From assembly GCA_019915015.1 (NCBI GenBank), contig JAHBBC010000025.1, positions 1 to 64,000 of the forward strand: a stretch of DNA of 64,000 bases, read 5' to 3'. Both the position numbers and the translations under genes were made by a program. The notes beneath the pieces are model-generated. The model saw nothing but the letters and a program-made list of their open reading frames with translations. It did not search any database and was not told the DNA's origin. This document shows, in pieces, positions 33,916 through 44,299 of this stretch (position 1 is the first letter of the stretch; each line of letters opens with the position of its first letter). Origin of the DNA: Auriscalpium vulgare (lineage: Eukaryota; Basidiomycota; Agaricomycetes; Russulales; Auriscalpiaceae).

Positions 33916-34132
33916 ACGGCACGAATATCAATTAGGAATGTAGAAGCTACAAGTTGAACAAGGTCTGGGTAGGGAAAGGGAAAGATGAGGGACGGTGCAG
34001 AGTCGGTGTCGTTGCCGAGGTTGGGATGGCGTTGCTGTCAGTGTCGTCGTCGTGCCACTTGAACGCGCTGGCGGTCCGACGGTCCGTAATCGCTTAGGTA
34101 ATCCGGCAAGCCAGGAAGGCGTGATGTAGGCG

Positions 34133-34199
34133 CGATGAAGGGTGTCAGAACAGCCTCGCAGGCTGTTTCTAAAAACAGCCCCGGAGCGTGCCCGCCGTG
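34133..34199 (-). repeat. 67-bp inverted repeat, right copy
   Basis: Inverted partner of 30947-31013 (one mismatch in 67), 3.1 kb away, with the same GGCTGTTT hairpin. Beyond it the flanks differ. Confidence 0.85.
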
Positions 34200-34329
34200 A
34201 CACATTTCTCGGATACTCTCAGACTCCGTCATGTATAGCTATCCCGTGATAATATCTTGGTTTATACCCAAGACGTCAGTGGACGTCGTCCTAGTGTAAT
34301 ACAGGCGCTTTCATCCAACACATCCATCC

Positions 34330-34600
34330 ACAGGTGGAATTCTACCTCGAGTGGCATGCTCACCTCCGAGGGACATGGTCCGCATCCCGTCCGGCGTGCT
34401 CGCGCACGTGCGTACATTGTCTCTCTCGGGGCCCTATGGAGTGGCCCCGTCACCCGCAGTTTTCGAGCAGCTAGTGGGGCTCGAGAGTTTCATCATCGAG
34501 TGCCTGTCTACCGAGGAGAAGTTTTCCCTCCCGCGTAGCCTGCGGCATCTCGGATACCACTGTGTCAGGGACATCTGGAAATCCCTCCCCTCCTTATAAG
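34330..34600 (+). pseudogene. F-box-like gene, C-terminal fragment (copy 5)
   Basis: Carries only the last repeats of the family: IPSGVLAHVRTLSLSG, LVGLESFIIECLSTEE, SLPRSLRHLGYH, 60-80% alike by eye to the intact copy. Both ends are cut: no F-box helix and no terminal exon. Confidence 0.7.
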
Positions 34601-34661
34601 CCCCCAACATCGCAAGACTGCACGATTGGCTAGGCACAGCTCGCATGGCTAACGAGATGTT

Positions 34662-35455
34662 TTGCGTATTCTCGAAACTAGAAATTCAATGCCTCGTTTG
34701 TGCGACCGAAGGTATATGGTCATTATTTTCTCCTTGAGCACTTCCATCCGACGCTTGGTCATGCATATTCGCGGCGCCATCCAGGAGTACCAGACGCAGT
34801 TGATCGACTCGTTCAAACAGGACATTGCGCGGTTACATGACAAGGTGTGTGGTACCATCGCAAGGTCAGTGCATCGCTGACCTCGTCCAGTCCAAAACCC
34901 AAAACCGCTACTCTGAAGCCTATCACATGTCCCAAATGCGCAACCTTCCACCAATAGCCGGCGCCATCACCTGGGCACGGCAGATTGAGCGGCAGCTCCT
35001 GACCTACATGAAGTGTGTCGAAGACGTGCTTGGCAAGGGAATGGGAGCTCTACGCCGAAGGGCAGAAGCTACACTCCGAGAGTTCTGCGTTCCGCAAGAA
35101 GCTCGACACGCGGCCCGTCTACGACGCGTGGCTGCACGACATCAAACGGTGGGCGTGAACGGGCGGCTATTCGAGATCGTGCGCCTGCGCGGCGGCGGCT
35201 TCCAGCTCGCGGTGAACTTTGAACCGCAGATCATCACGCTCTTCAAGGAGGTGCGTAATCTGCTGTGGCTGAACTGCCAGGGGCCGCACGCCATCATGAA
35301 CATGGCAAAGGACGCAAAGCGAGTGTACCCGCATGCAGTGAGCTTGATGGAGACGGTGCGCACGTACGGGCAGACACTTGATTTAGTCGAGAGCAACAAG
35401 GGCATAGAGTGGCTCGTGGCAGAGTACAGGAATGAGGCGCAGCGCGCGGTAAGTG
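34662..35455 (+). pseudogene. Cytoplasmic dynein heavy chain, tail-domain fragment
   Basis: Recognisable pieces of the dynein heavy chain N-terminal tail in order: [107 protein letters not shown]. The full protein has over 4,000 residues; only about 250 are here. An intron (GTGTGTGG...GTCCAG, near 34.84-34.89 kb) is kept, so this is a DNA-level copy and not a processed transcript. Between about 35.04 and 35.15 kb the coding sequence is in another frame ([25 protein letters not shown]), i.e. two compensating frameshifts. Gene fragment, no function expected. Confidence 0.85.
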
Positions 35456-36198
35456 CGCTGCGAACCAGCCGGACGGCGGACGGGAACTTATGGCGCTTCT
35501 CGGCTAGGCATGAACATCCGATGGGACCGCTTTTGTCAGCCAATACAACGCGGCGCGGTATGTTGACCGGCACATCCGGGAGTTTGCTAACTTAGTGTCG
35601 TGTGCGTTAGTGACAGAGCGAACCTGACTCATGCTATTACAGGACAAAACAAACACCTCATCGACCTCTTGCGCCACGTCATTCCAGTCCCTCGTTCTCC
35701 ACCTTCGCACCAAAGTCCCTCCCTTCAAACACTCAGCCTCATCTCTAGGAGTGGAACCACGGCCGCGAACTCCGGTCTTCCACACATCTCCCTCAATGGC
35801 CTGTCAACCGCACTCGGTCTGGGATGAAAATTTATCTGAGCTTCCTTGCTCCAGCAGCTCTGTGCAGGCACACGCCGACTACCATTGCAGCAGCTCGTCA
35901 GCACAACTGTCGACATATTCAAATGGCTCGATATGGCCGGTAGGGCAGGCGCACACAATCTCTGGCATGCTACCTATCGAGACGATCACGCAGCAACAGC
36001 TGCCTTTGCGTCAGCAGGCTCTGTAACAGCAACCCCGGGAGCAGTAGCTGCGCGACAAGCATGTTCGAGAACAGCAGCGGATGAGTGAGGGCTCACCTCC
36101 AGGCAGCTTACGCACACATCGACTCTCGTCTCTCCCCCACGTCCCAGCAATGTGCTGACGGGTTGCGGTGGGACAGGCCCGGTACAACGATCTCCTAC
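35456..36198 (+). other. Possible N-terminal part of the Pat1 fragment, unresolved
   Basis: Lies between the dynein fragment and the hAT element. Glutamine-rich pieces such as TQQQLPLRQQAL near 36.0 kb would fit the low-complexity N-terminal half of Pat1, whose conserved part continues beyond the element. No continuous frame and no decisive motif. Confidence 0.3.
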
Positions 36199-36206
36199 GC
36201 AGTCGC
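36199..36206 (+). repeat. 8-bp target-site duplication, left
   Basis: GCAGTCGC immediately before the terminal inverted repeat of the element at 36207; identical to 38060-38067. Confidence 0.85.
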
Positions 36207-38059
36207 TAGTGCTGCCGTGGTTCGGTTCTGAACCATGGTTCGAACCTGAACCAGGTTCGGTTCGGGGCTTGGTCCGGTTCAGGTTCAAGGTTGAGCTGAA
36301 CCTGAACCAGCGGTCCGGTTCACGGTTCAGCGGGTGGTGAACCAAAGGGTATGGTTCGAACCTGGTCCGAACCAACCGAACCATGAAGTTTTTCCCAACC
36401 TCTGTGTTGGCAAAATTAATAGGAAATACAATGTGCTTACTAGAATAAATGGTGAATGAGTACATGAATTGCTATGAGGGGACAAATCCAAAAAAAAATC
36501 TCAATCAAATGGATCATCTGCCCTTACAATCGTGCGCAGGAGGCTCTGAGTCACCGTTGATGTCAGCTGCACGGCACCTGCTGGTTGCGTATTGAGGAAG
36601 GTTGAACATGTGATGTGCTGCATTCTACATGTAGCACTAGCAGAAGAAATTACTATGGGTGGCGGTGATGGGCACCCACAGGTAGTAGGGTGGTAAGCTG
36701 TCTATAACCATAATCCTAGAACGCTGGAGGGCGCCGGGTGGCGGGAGGCGGGAACAGCCGGAACAATGAGGAGAAAAATGGTTGCAGGGACAATGGCCAA
36801 CTGGGGCGGTACCCGAGTTGCATGGGAATGTTGCGAGTCACAACGTCAGCGATAAGTTGGGAGGGCGTGGGCTGTGCGTTCTGATGGAAATCTGATGAGG
36901 GCGGAGCTGGGCGGCGAAGGTTCGGCGAACCAAGGCAAGAGAGCCAGCGGAGGGAGGTGACACGGTGGGAAGTGTCGGGTAGGTGGCAGGGAGGGGCGCG
37001 GTGCTGGTGAACCGTGAGAAGTAGCCTATGTGCACACACATAGAGTGTACTGGTACAAGTGATGACTAAGCAATCTACCCTTGGGAGTCGACACCCGAGA
37101 CTTCACAGCTCAAGAATCCACAAGTAGCGCTCCTCGGGCACCATAGTGAATCACCATAATGGGACGCCATGGCTTGAACACGCGAACGAACTTTCCGAGA
37201 CCAAGAAAAGACCTAGCGAAGAGTCGCCAAGTCAAACAGGCTTAGGCGAACACGGTGGGCGAAATATGGCATGGGAGCGTAATATCAATTGACGAGACGG
37301 AAATCTTATTATGGAATACAAGCAATCTTGCTTTCCTTCCCTCACCTTGCATGCTCCATTGAGGTATTCCAGTCGCCTGCTTGAGGGAACGGCTCTTCGT
37401 TCGTCCTCTCTCTCTCTCTCTCCACCTTTTTGGGAAAATCAGGTCCGCATGACCTATGACGAGAGGGTGCGACACGCTCGAAGGATAACAAATAGGGAAA
37501 TGGTTGATTGGGTAACAATTGTGTAGGGAACAGTGCCTTGCGGAATCCACAAGGTGCATGTCCCTGAAGCTAACCAAAAGGACCAGTCACGAGGCTGAAG
37601 AGGTCTCAAAAAAAAGAGCGACTCCCATTGAGCTTGAGAAATCCTTGAGCATTGAGCTAGAGTGAAGAGAGAATGTGCTAAGTTGCTTGTGCCTTCGTAA
37701 AGTGTTGTGAGTGCGCATGTACACTTGTTGTATGTGCGCTTGCTGAAGTAATCACATGGCCAGTCCACCTGAATTGCCTGACTTGCTCAGTATCCTGATT
37801 CCTGAGGAGGCAGGCACCTGTGCGGTTCTTAGCTACACTTGGCAATGACATATAGCCTTCTTATGTTTCTGACTGAAAAATAAGCAAATTTGAATTGGTT
37901 CTTGGTTCGAACCAAGTTTGAACCAGAACCGAACCAGCTGAACCGGTTCGGTGTGGTCCAGTTCGGGGTTCAGAAATTCTGTGAACTGAACCAATGGTCC
38001 GGTTCGGGGTTCCAAAAATTTTGGCCTGAACCGGACCGAACCGAACCGTGGCAGCACTA
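36207..38059 (+). mobile_element. Non-autonomous hAT-type DNA transposon, 1,853 bp
   Basis: Ends are TAGTGCTGCC...GGCAGCACTA, with 20 of 22 terminal bases matching in inverted orientation. The element is flanked by a perfect 8-bp duplication, the hallmark of hAT transposons, whose ends often read TAGNG or CAGNG. Both subterminal regions (about 36.22-36.39 and 37.89-38.05 kb) are packed with GGTTCG/CGAACC and GGTTCAGG-type motifs in both orientations, as expected for transposase-binding repeats. No frame inside exceeds about 110 codons and no transposase motif is seen, so it depends on an enzyme encoded elsewhere. It interrupts the Pat1-like fragment and is therefore younger than that. Confidence 0.85.
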
Positions 38060-38067
38060 GCAGTCGC
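38060..38067 (+). repeat. 8-bp target-site duplication, right
   Basis: GCAGTCGC directly after the right terminal inverted repeat; identical to 36199-36206. Confidence 0.85.
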
Positions 38068-38490
38068 ATATGGACTGCATGGGCCAGGTCTCGCAGGTCG
38101 TCACGCAGGACCCGTACGCAGACGACTTCTAAGGGCGTGTCTACGGCACGATCCTGTGCTCGCAGCTCGGGTTGCAGGCGTTGGATGAGCGTGCGCTCAA
38201 GTTCGGCTCCGGCGGCGGCATTGGGCCAGGTCTTGGGCAGAAGAGCGCGAGACGCCGGCCGCACGCCATGCAGAAGATAGAGCAGCAGGACGAGCGCATC
38301 GTGAACAAAGCGCGACTGCGGGAGTACGACAAAGGTCCGTTGCTCTCGCGATGTGTTTGAATGTGCTTTTGCTGATGTCTGGGTAGCTCCGCACAGCTTC
38401 CGGGGCTCGCTGGTTGAGACTTCTGGCCGGAGCCCAAAGGCGGCCCTGCGACAACTCCTCGAGGTCGACACGAATGGCGGGACGAGTCCC
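38068..38490 (+). pseudogene. Pat1-like (mRNA decapping activator) fragment
   Basis: Encodes QVSQVVTQDPYADDF, then after a stop GRVYGTILCSQLGL, LKFGSGGGIG, RRPHAMQKIEQQDERIVNKA, and after an intron-like gap RGSLVETSGRSPKAALRQLL. This is the order of conserved motifs in fungal Pat1 (topoisomerase II-associated/decapping activator). A TAA at 38130-38132 breaks the frame and the C-terminal helical domain is absent. Together with the dynein and Mpe1 copies it forms a cluster of captured housekeeping gene pieces. Confidence 0.75.
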
Positions 38491-39910
38491 ATTGCAGGCC
38501 ACGCGCTTAAAGGAGGACGCAGTACCGATGGATTGCGAAGGAGCTATGAAAGAGGCTGCGGAAATGGGAGCAGAGGCCCTAGGTGGTGTTTCAGACGTGC
38601 GTTAAGTAGAAAGCCTTGGTCACGGGTTGTGGAAAGCGTTCGGAAAAAAAAGATTTCACGCTTGATTTGAACCGCGGCCGTCCGGCATACCATACTACGT
38701 CCTCGCAGCGTTCGACGTTCGGAGCATCGCTTTGAAGGCGTTGGTCGTATGCAGGAGAGGCGCCAGGCTGGTGCAGCCTTATGAAATAAAACCGGGAATC
38801 GACGTGACATGCCTCGCATTGGCCTTTAAAATATGTAACGTGCCATTGAACGCGTCACTGTATCACTGGTCACCTCTCGGACTACTCGTCGTCTTGATGT
38901 CGCGTTCACACCGACGGCCTGGAGCCCCGATGGGAATGGCGCAGCGTGGGTTTCGTCCGGAGGAAGTAAGCGTATGCGCGGATGATAATGGGTGTCCGTA
39001 CGAGGTCTACTTAAGGTCTTCTGGCAGGAGCGGATACTTAGACGACGTCGGCTGGGCCCAAGCTGGGCCCATTCGCCGTCACACTCGACATATGACTAGG
39101 ATGGGATAAGATAGGATAGGATAGGATAGGGCAAAATAGTATGTCATCGACTCCGTGGGCAATTCGTGAAACATTGTCGACGGCGTTTGGCGACGGTAAC
39201 GTTCTGTGCCTACTAAACGTCGGAACGTCAGAGCCTGAGAGGGGTTTCGCACATGTCAATACCCGGAGTGCTTTCTCTAGTGCATGTCTTGCTCACACAC
39301 CTTATCGAGTCTCCTCGATCTTCTTCAAGTTCAGCATTCACCCAAAGGGCTTAAGCAGCTCCGACAACTTCACCGTCGCCACCTTTCTGTTGCCACCTCG
39401 ATTCACGCGCCATGGCCTCCTCCAATCCGCACCCACATATCTCATGTAGCCACCCCGGGGCCCGGCGAGGCAACTTCGATGAAAATGCCTACTAGTACGC
39501 GAAGGCCCGGAGCTCGTGCGATTCGGCGAGGTTCAACTTGAAGATCTTATCTTCTGGCAGAAACAGATGTATAGATGGTTTTTGGACTTGGGCATGCGTC
39601 AAGGAGAAGCGGCCCGGGTAGCTACAGGTGGGGAGTACGTACCGGGAACGCGCGACATCATTGCCAGTGTGCAGATGTCGTTAGGAAATACGGTGTGGCC
39701 GCAGATGGGCCGGAGGACTGCTGGGTTTCAGGGTAATTTTCGATAAGCAATATTTGCATGTCGGCTACATAGGTTTTGAGTGAGAGGATCGATCGATTAC
39801 AACACGAGGTTGTCGGAGTGAAGTCGGAGTTGATGAGGTTGATTGCGCGCGACTGCTTGCACACTGCCCTTCCTTCTGCTCCCCACCATACCCTCACTGC
39901 TATCTTGAAG
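38491..39910. other. No supported gene; (AGGAT)n repeat
   Basis: Frames of up to 125 codons exist (for example 38732-39109) but have no motif. A short pentanucleotide repeat AGGAT/GATAG lies at about 39098-39130. The base composition changes from GC-rich to AT-rich toward the right. Confidence 0.45.
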
Positions 39911-42900
39911 ATGCACGTAGTCAAGTCCTTGAAGATGATGGCCTTCAGACCGAGACAGCGCAGAAAAGTCCCTGCTCAAGGCTAGCCATCATTGAATCAG
40001 AGGCATCACATCGTACTAATCAATGTAGCCTTGCCAGATCCATCACCCTGCTACGACTTTGAAGAGCCATCACAAGCCAGAGCAACCCTTGGCGTCTCCG
40101 TTGCACTATTGCGAGAGATCAGTGAAATCAGTGCCCAAGTACCATACCTTAAGGGTGCTGCAGGGGTGTTGTCGCGAGTCATCGTAATCAGTGATGTGTG
40201 ACATTTATTGTGTGACATTGGGCCTAAGCACTGACATGAGCTACAGACACTGAGCACGAACCATGATCAATGGATAGAGGTCAACAACAATGCGCGGCAG
40301 CTGGTCTCCATTCTAAAAGAGGCTTCTGAATATGCTGAAGACCATGTTTGGATTATCCCTCCAGACCTGCAGCACATAGTGAGATTGTGGTTAGAGTAAG
40401 TTTTGCTATTGTTCACCCATTGGCAAATGAAATCAGTATTTTGTTATGACCACACTGTTGAATAATGTGTCCTTGCTTTGGCTGCCTGCATTGCTAGACC
40501 TCATGCTGATTATGTTATTTTCAAGAGAACTCAAAAGCATAGAAATAATCCTGGACCGGTATCACCATCAAACGACTTCAGTCTGGAGAAGACTTTCATA
40601 TCTTCTAGCCCATAAGCATCTTACAGCTAAGATCAAATACTGTAATGAAACACTTAAGATGCTTTCTAGAAGCTATCAGGTGCGTATATAAATTGTCTTG
40701 TAGATTGAGACTGACACTTGTGAAGTTTTCCTTGGCCTCCACCATACAGGTCACAAAAGAGGTGTGTTTGCTACCCAGATTCTGAATATCATTAAAATAA
40801 AAGATATGCAGGAATTTTCAACTATTCATAAGTGTGTATTTTCTTAGCATCATACAAAATTTGTGCTTCATGATTTTCTAGGATGAATACTAACATACCA
40901 GCTCAACCATCAATTTTCTATGGGCGTGACAGCTATATGAACACTATGTTAGAATTCATTGGAAATAAAAGCAAACTGCCTATTCGAGCAGGAATACTTG
41001 GTCCTGGTGGAATTGGGAAGACTACTTTGGCTTTATCAATTTTACATCACCCTGTTGTGAAACAGATTTTCAATGAGAGAGTATATTTTGTATCATGTGA
41101 AGGTTGTCTCTCCATTTCAATGCTGGTGAAAGATCTAGCAAAAGCCTTGGGCATTAAAAATGACTTGGAAGGATCAGCAATTGAGAGAAATGTACTTTCC
41201 TGTTTGGGGTCTTCTTCCAATCTACTTTGCCTTGACAACTTTGAGACTTTATGGAATGGTGATCAAGTTACAAAATGTGCTGTACAGACCTTCCTGGAAA
41301 AAATTTCTTCTTTCAGAGATACATCATTTTTGATCACCATGAGAGGCTCAAAATATCCAGAGGAGATTCATTGGTCACAGCCATTCTTACCACCTTTAGA
41401 GCCATTGAGCTTTGAGGTTTCCAAAGATATATTTCATCGACTATCAAATCAATGGGATGAGTGGGCAGACAGATTAGTGCAAGCTGTGGAAGGTCTCCCT
41501 TTGGCAATCACAATGATTGGTCATCTTGCCCAATCACATGACTGCAAGGCACTATGGAAACAATGGCAAGATCTTAACATTGGGCTTCTTGAGCGAGGCA
41601 AAGGGCACCACCGTCTTACAAGTCTTGAGACTTCCATTCAACTTTCTATTGAAGGAAATAACTTGTCCGAACAACCTGCAGCATTGTTTCTTCTGAGTCT
41701 CTTAGGCACACTTCCTGGAGGGTTATCTCTAAATAGACTTAGTGATTTTCAATTCATATTTGGAGACATCCAGGGTATCAGAGAGGGCATCAAGCCTTTG
41801 CTGTATAGCAGTTTGGCATATATGTCATTCAACTTATTGCATTTGCATCCTCTTATCCAATATTACATTCAAGAACACCTTCCCCTTACTAAGCAACAGA
41901 GGGTGCTACTTGACAAATATTATATCGAACTTAGTACAAAAGATGATACTGGAATTTCCACAGAACAACTACTTGAGTACAAAAACACTGGCTATATTTT
42001 GCTACAATGTGCAAAGAACCAAGTGCCTGATGAATCTATAGTGGATGCTATCAATTCATACTCATGGCTAGTCTCTGTAGAGACAGGCTCATTTATCAAT
42101 GAGCTTTTTGAGGTATTAGAGGAGAAAGAACAATTGCTTCCTCCTCAATGCACTATCACTAGTCAGCTACGATGGGGGTATTGCCTTAAACGCTGTGACA
42201 ACTATATACAAGCACAAGAAAAATATCTCAAGGCACTTCATTATGCTCAAATACAACAGGATGAAGACTATCAGGCAGAGATATTGAAGGATCTTGGTAA
42301 CTTATATAGTGTCATGGGAGATCATAAGCAAGCTTATATTTATTGGAAGCAGGCAATGCCTATTTTTGAGAAGCTTCAGGATATTAAAGGGCAGGCTTAC
42401 ATAATGTCGCAACTTAGTGCATATTCAACTTATTATTTTCTATATGAAGATGGCAAGAAATATGCAATGAGGTCTATTGAGCTTTATGAAAGTATCAAGG
42501 ACGAATTTGGCATTGGAAATGCCTGGCAGTATTTAGGGGAGGCTTTGAGAATGGACGGCGAGATTGACAAAGCTCGGGAGTGCTTCTTCAAATCCCTAGA
42601 TGTTTTTACCAAATCAAATAGCAGAGGTGGGCAAGGCACTGCTTATGAGTCACTTGGGTCATCCTACATGTCAGAAAAGAATTTTGTAGTAGCCAGAGAT
42701 TATCTTTCCAAAGCTTTACTGCTGAGAAAACAAATAAATAGTGTGACTTCTTACCATCGAATCCTGCATGTTTTGGGAGAACTGCATATTGAATTAGAGG
42801 AGTTTGATACAGCAGTGGAATTTTATCAGCAGGCTGCTGACATTCATAGAGCACAAGAAGACCCTCAGAGAGAAGGTGAAGCCCTTAGGGGAATAGGCCA

Positions 42901-43426
42901 GGCAAACCTAAAGAAGCATAAGTACTCAGATGCCATCACATTTCTCCATCAGGCCATCACACTTCATGAGTCTTGCAATGAAATTCGGATGTTGGGAGAT
43001 GACTTACAAGTCTTGGGAAAAACATATTATGATAATGCTGAGCCTGCTTTAGCAAAAGACTGCTGGCTTAAAGCAATAGATATGTATACTAAATCCAATA
43101 ATTTAGATGCTCTAGCATTCAGTACTATGTCTGTTGGCTGGATTTACTATGATGCATGGGAATCAGCAACAGCACTCAAGTATTATTCAGAAGCATTGTC
43201 AATTTGTGAAAGACATAACTTTCCTGAGACACATGCCAGAGTGCTAAGAGCCCTTGGTGACCTTTCCAGATATGATTATCATGAAATTGATGTTGCCATT
43301 GAATGGTATCAGAAAGCCTTAGGCATTCTAAAATGCATAACTACTCGCAACACTAAAGCTACTGAATACCTTACCAATGCCTTAGCAGAGTTGATGACAG
43401 ACCGTGATAAGACTCAGTCAATGTGA
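39911..43426 (+). CDS. NLR-type STAND protein: helical N-terminus, NTPase, TPR repeats
   Basis: Probable fungal NLR, the class implicated in non-self recognition and regulated cell death. Exons: 39911-39980 (alternative ATG 39935), 40029-40195, 40247-40395, 40526-40679, one or more small unresolved exons to 40881, then 40882-43426 encoding 847 aa. The first four give an alpha-helical domain (LLREISEISAQVPYLKGAAG, VRLWLEELKSIEIILDRYHH) like the MLKL/HeLo-type N-terminal bundles of mushroom NLRs. In the large exon: P-loop GPGGIGKTT (residues 40-48), Walker B-like LLCLDNFETLW (114-124), ITMRGSKYP (151-159), GLPLAI (204-209), then about ten TPR-like repeats from residue 425 to 830. Motifs look intact. 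Intron 1 is GC-AG. Markedly AT-rich against GC-rich neighbours. No partner gene seen. Confidence 0.88.
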
Positions 43427-43538
43427 AAGCACCAAGTACAGAGGTAAATATCTTGCATTTAAGTCTCCATTCTCAAGCTGACATATTTGATTTGGTATGT
43501 TCAAGGTTCTAAGGGGTCAAATAATTAGAGGAGGAGAA

Positions 43539-43897
43539 TGTTGACATAGACTATATTTTGGGGACTGTAACTTGTGATCATATACAATGACCACTATATT
43601 GGTAGAATTATGGTACAACATGTGAGATAATCTGGGCCTCTGCTGACTCGCAGTACAGCAGGATGACTCCAATTCTGATAGTTTGCGGTCAAGAGCCTGG
43701 ATTACTATGTGGTACTTCGAGATGACACACAGATATTTGCAGTGGGGCTAGGCAGATGAGTTAGGAAGAGCTTGTCAAGATAGTGGTGTGGCAAAGCAAA
43801 GAGTAAGTAAGGCCCACTAGCCCCAGGGTAAAGTCACTGGGGGCGCGACCCACTGTGTTTCGCACTGATTCTACCTCATACATTGTAAACACCAACA
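43539..43897 (+). repeat. Possible solo LTR or LTR remnant
   Basis: A purine run (GAGGAGGAGAA) directly precedes TGTTGACATAG, and a matching CAACA occurs at 43893-43897, as at the edges of an LTR with a polypurine tract. No second copy is in the window and the 5-bp flanks do not match, so this is tentative. Confidence 0.3.
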
Positions 43898-44033
43898 ATA
43901 ATTGCCTTATTTGGGCATCTTTGGTTAGTGTTCACAATGTATCGGATGAAACACAGCAGGTCGTGTCCCCAGTGAGTGTCAGAAGACAGATATTGTGTTG
44001 TGACAACCTCAGCTTTGTGTGTGACAGCCTAAA

Positions 44034-44253
44034 TGTAAGAAATAGTTATCTTGATGTCTTGCGGTTCACTCGACTGAACGGAATCCACGTTTATTCGAGG
44101 GAACTCGATGGATGCCGTAGGTGTAGAGTGGATGTAAAAACAAGAAGATGCCTTCCCATAACGGGAAGGCGCGACTACAACTACGGCGCGCGTCAACAGG
44201 TGTAAATAATACCGGCTCGGTGGCGAGCGCGTCTTCAACGCGCCCGCGTTACA
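44034..44253 (-). repeat. 3' LTR of the gypsy-type element (family A), 220 bp
   Basis: Bounded by TGTAA...TTACA, preceded on the minus strand by a purine-rich tract (AGTAGGGGAGGG) and located directly after the last ORF. Contains a short hairpin (CTTCCC...GGGAAG). No equal copy is found at the other end of the element, and no matching target duplication was seen. Confidence 0.7.
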
Positions 44254-44299
44254 CCCTCCCCTACTGGACCGAACCACGGTCCATAATTTACGTGCTTCG

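Noticed and set aside
30947..34199. Reading the 67-bp inverted repeats as Helitron ends
   Set aside because: There is a hairpin, but no CTRR-type 3' end or TC 5' start at the expected positions, and Helitron ends are not inverted copies of each other.
36716..37768. ORFs of about 100 codons inside the hAT element as a transposase
   Set aside because: Far too short, and no hAT dimerisation or catalytic motif is visible.
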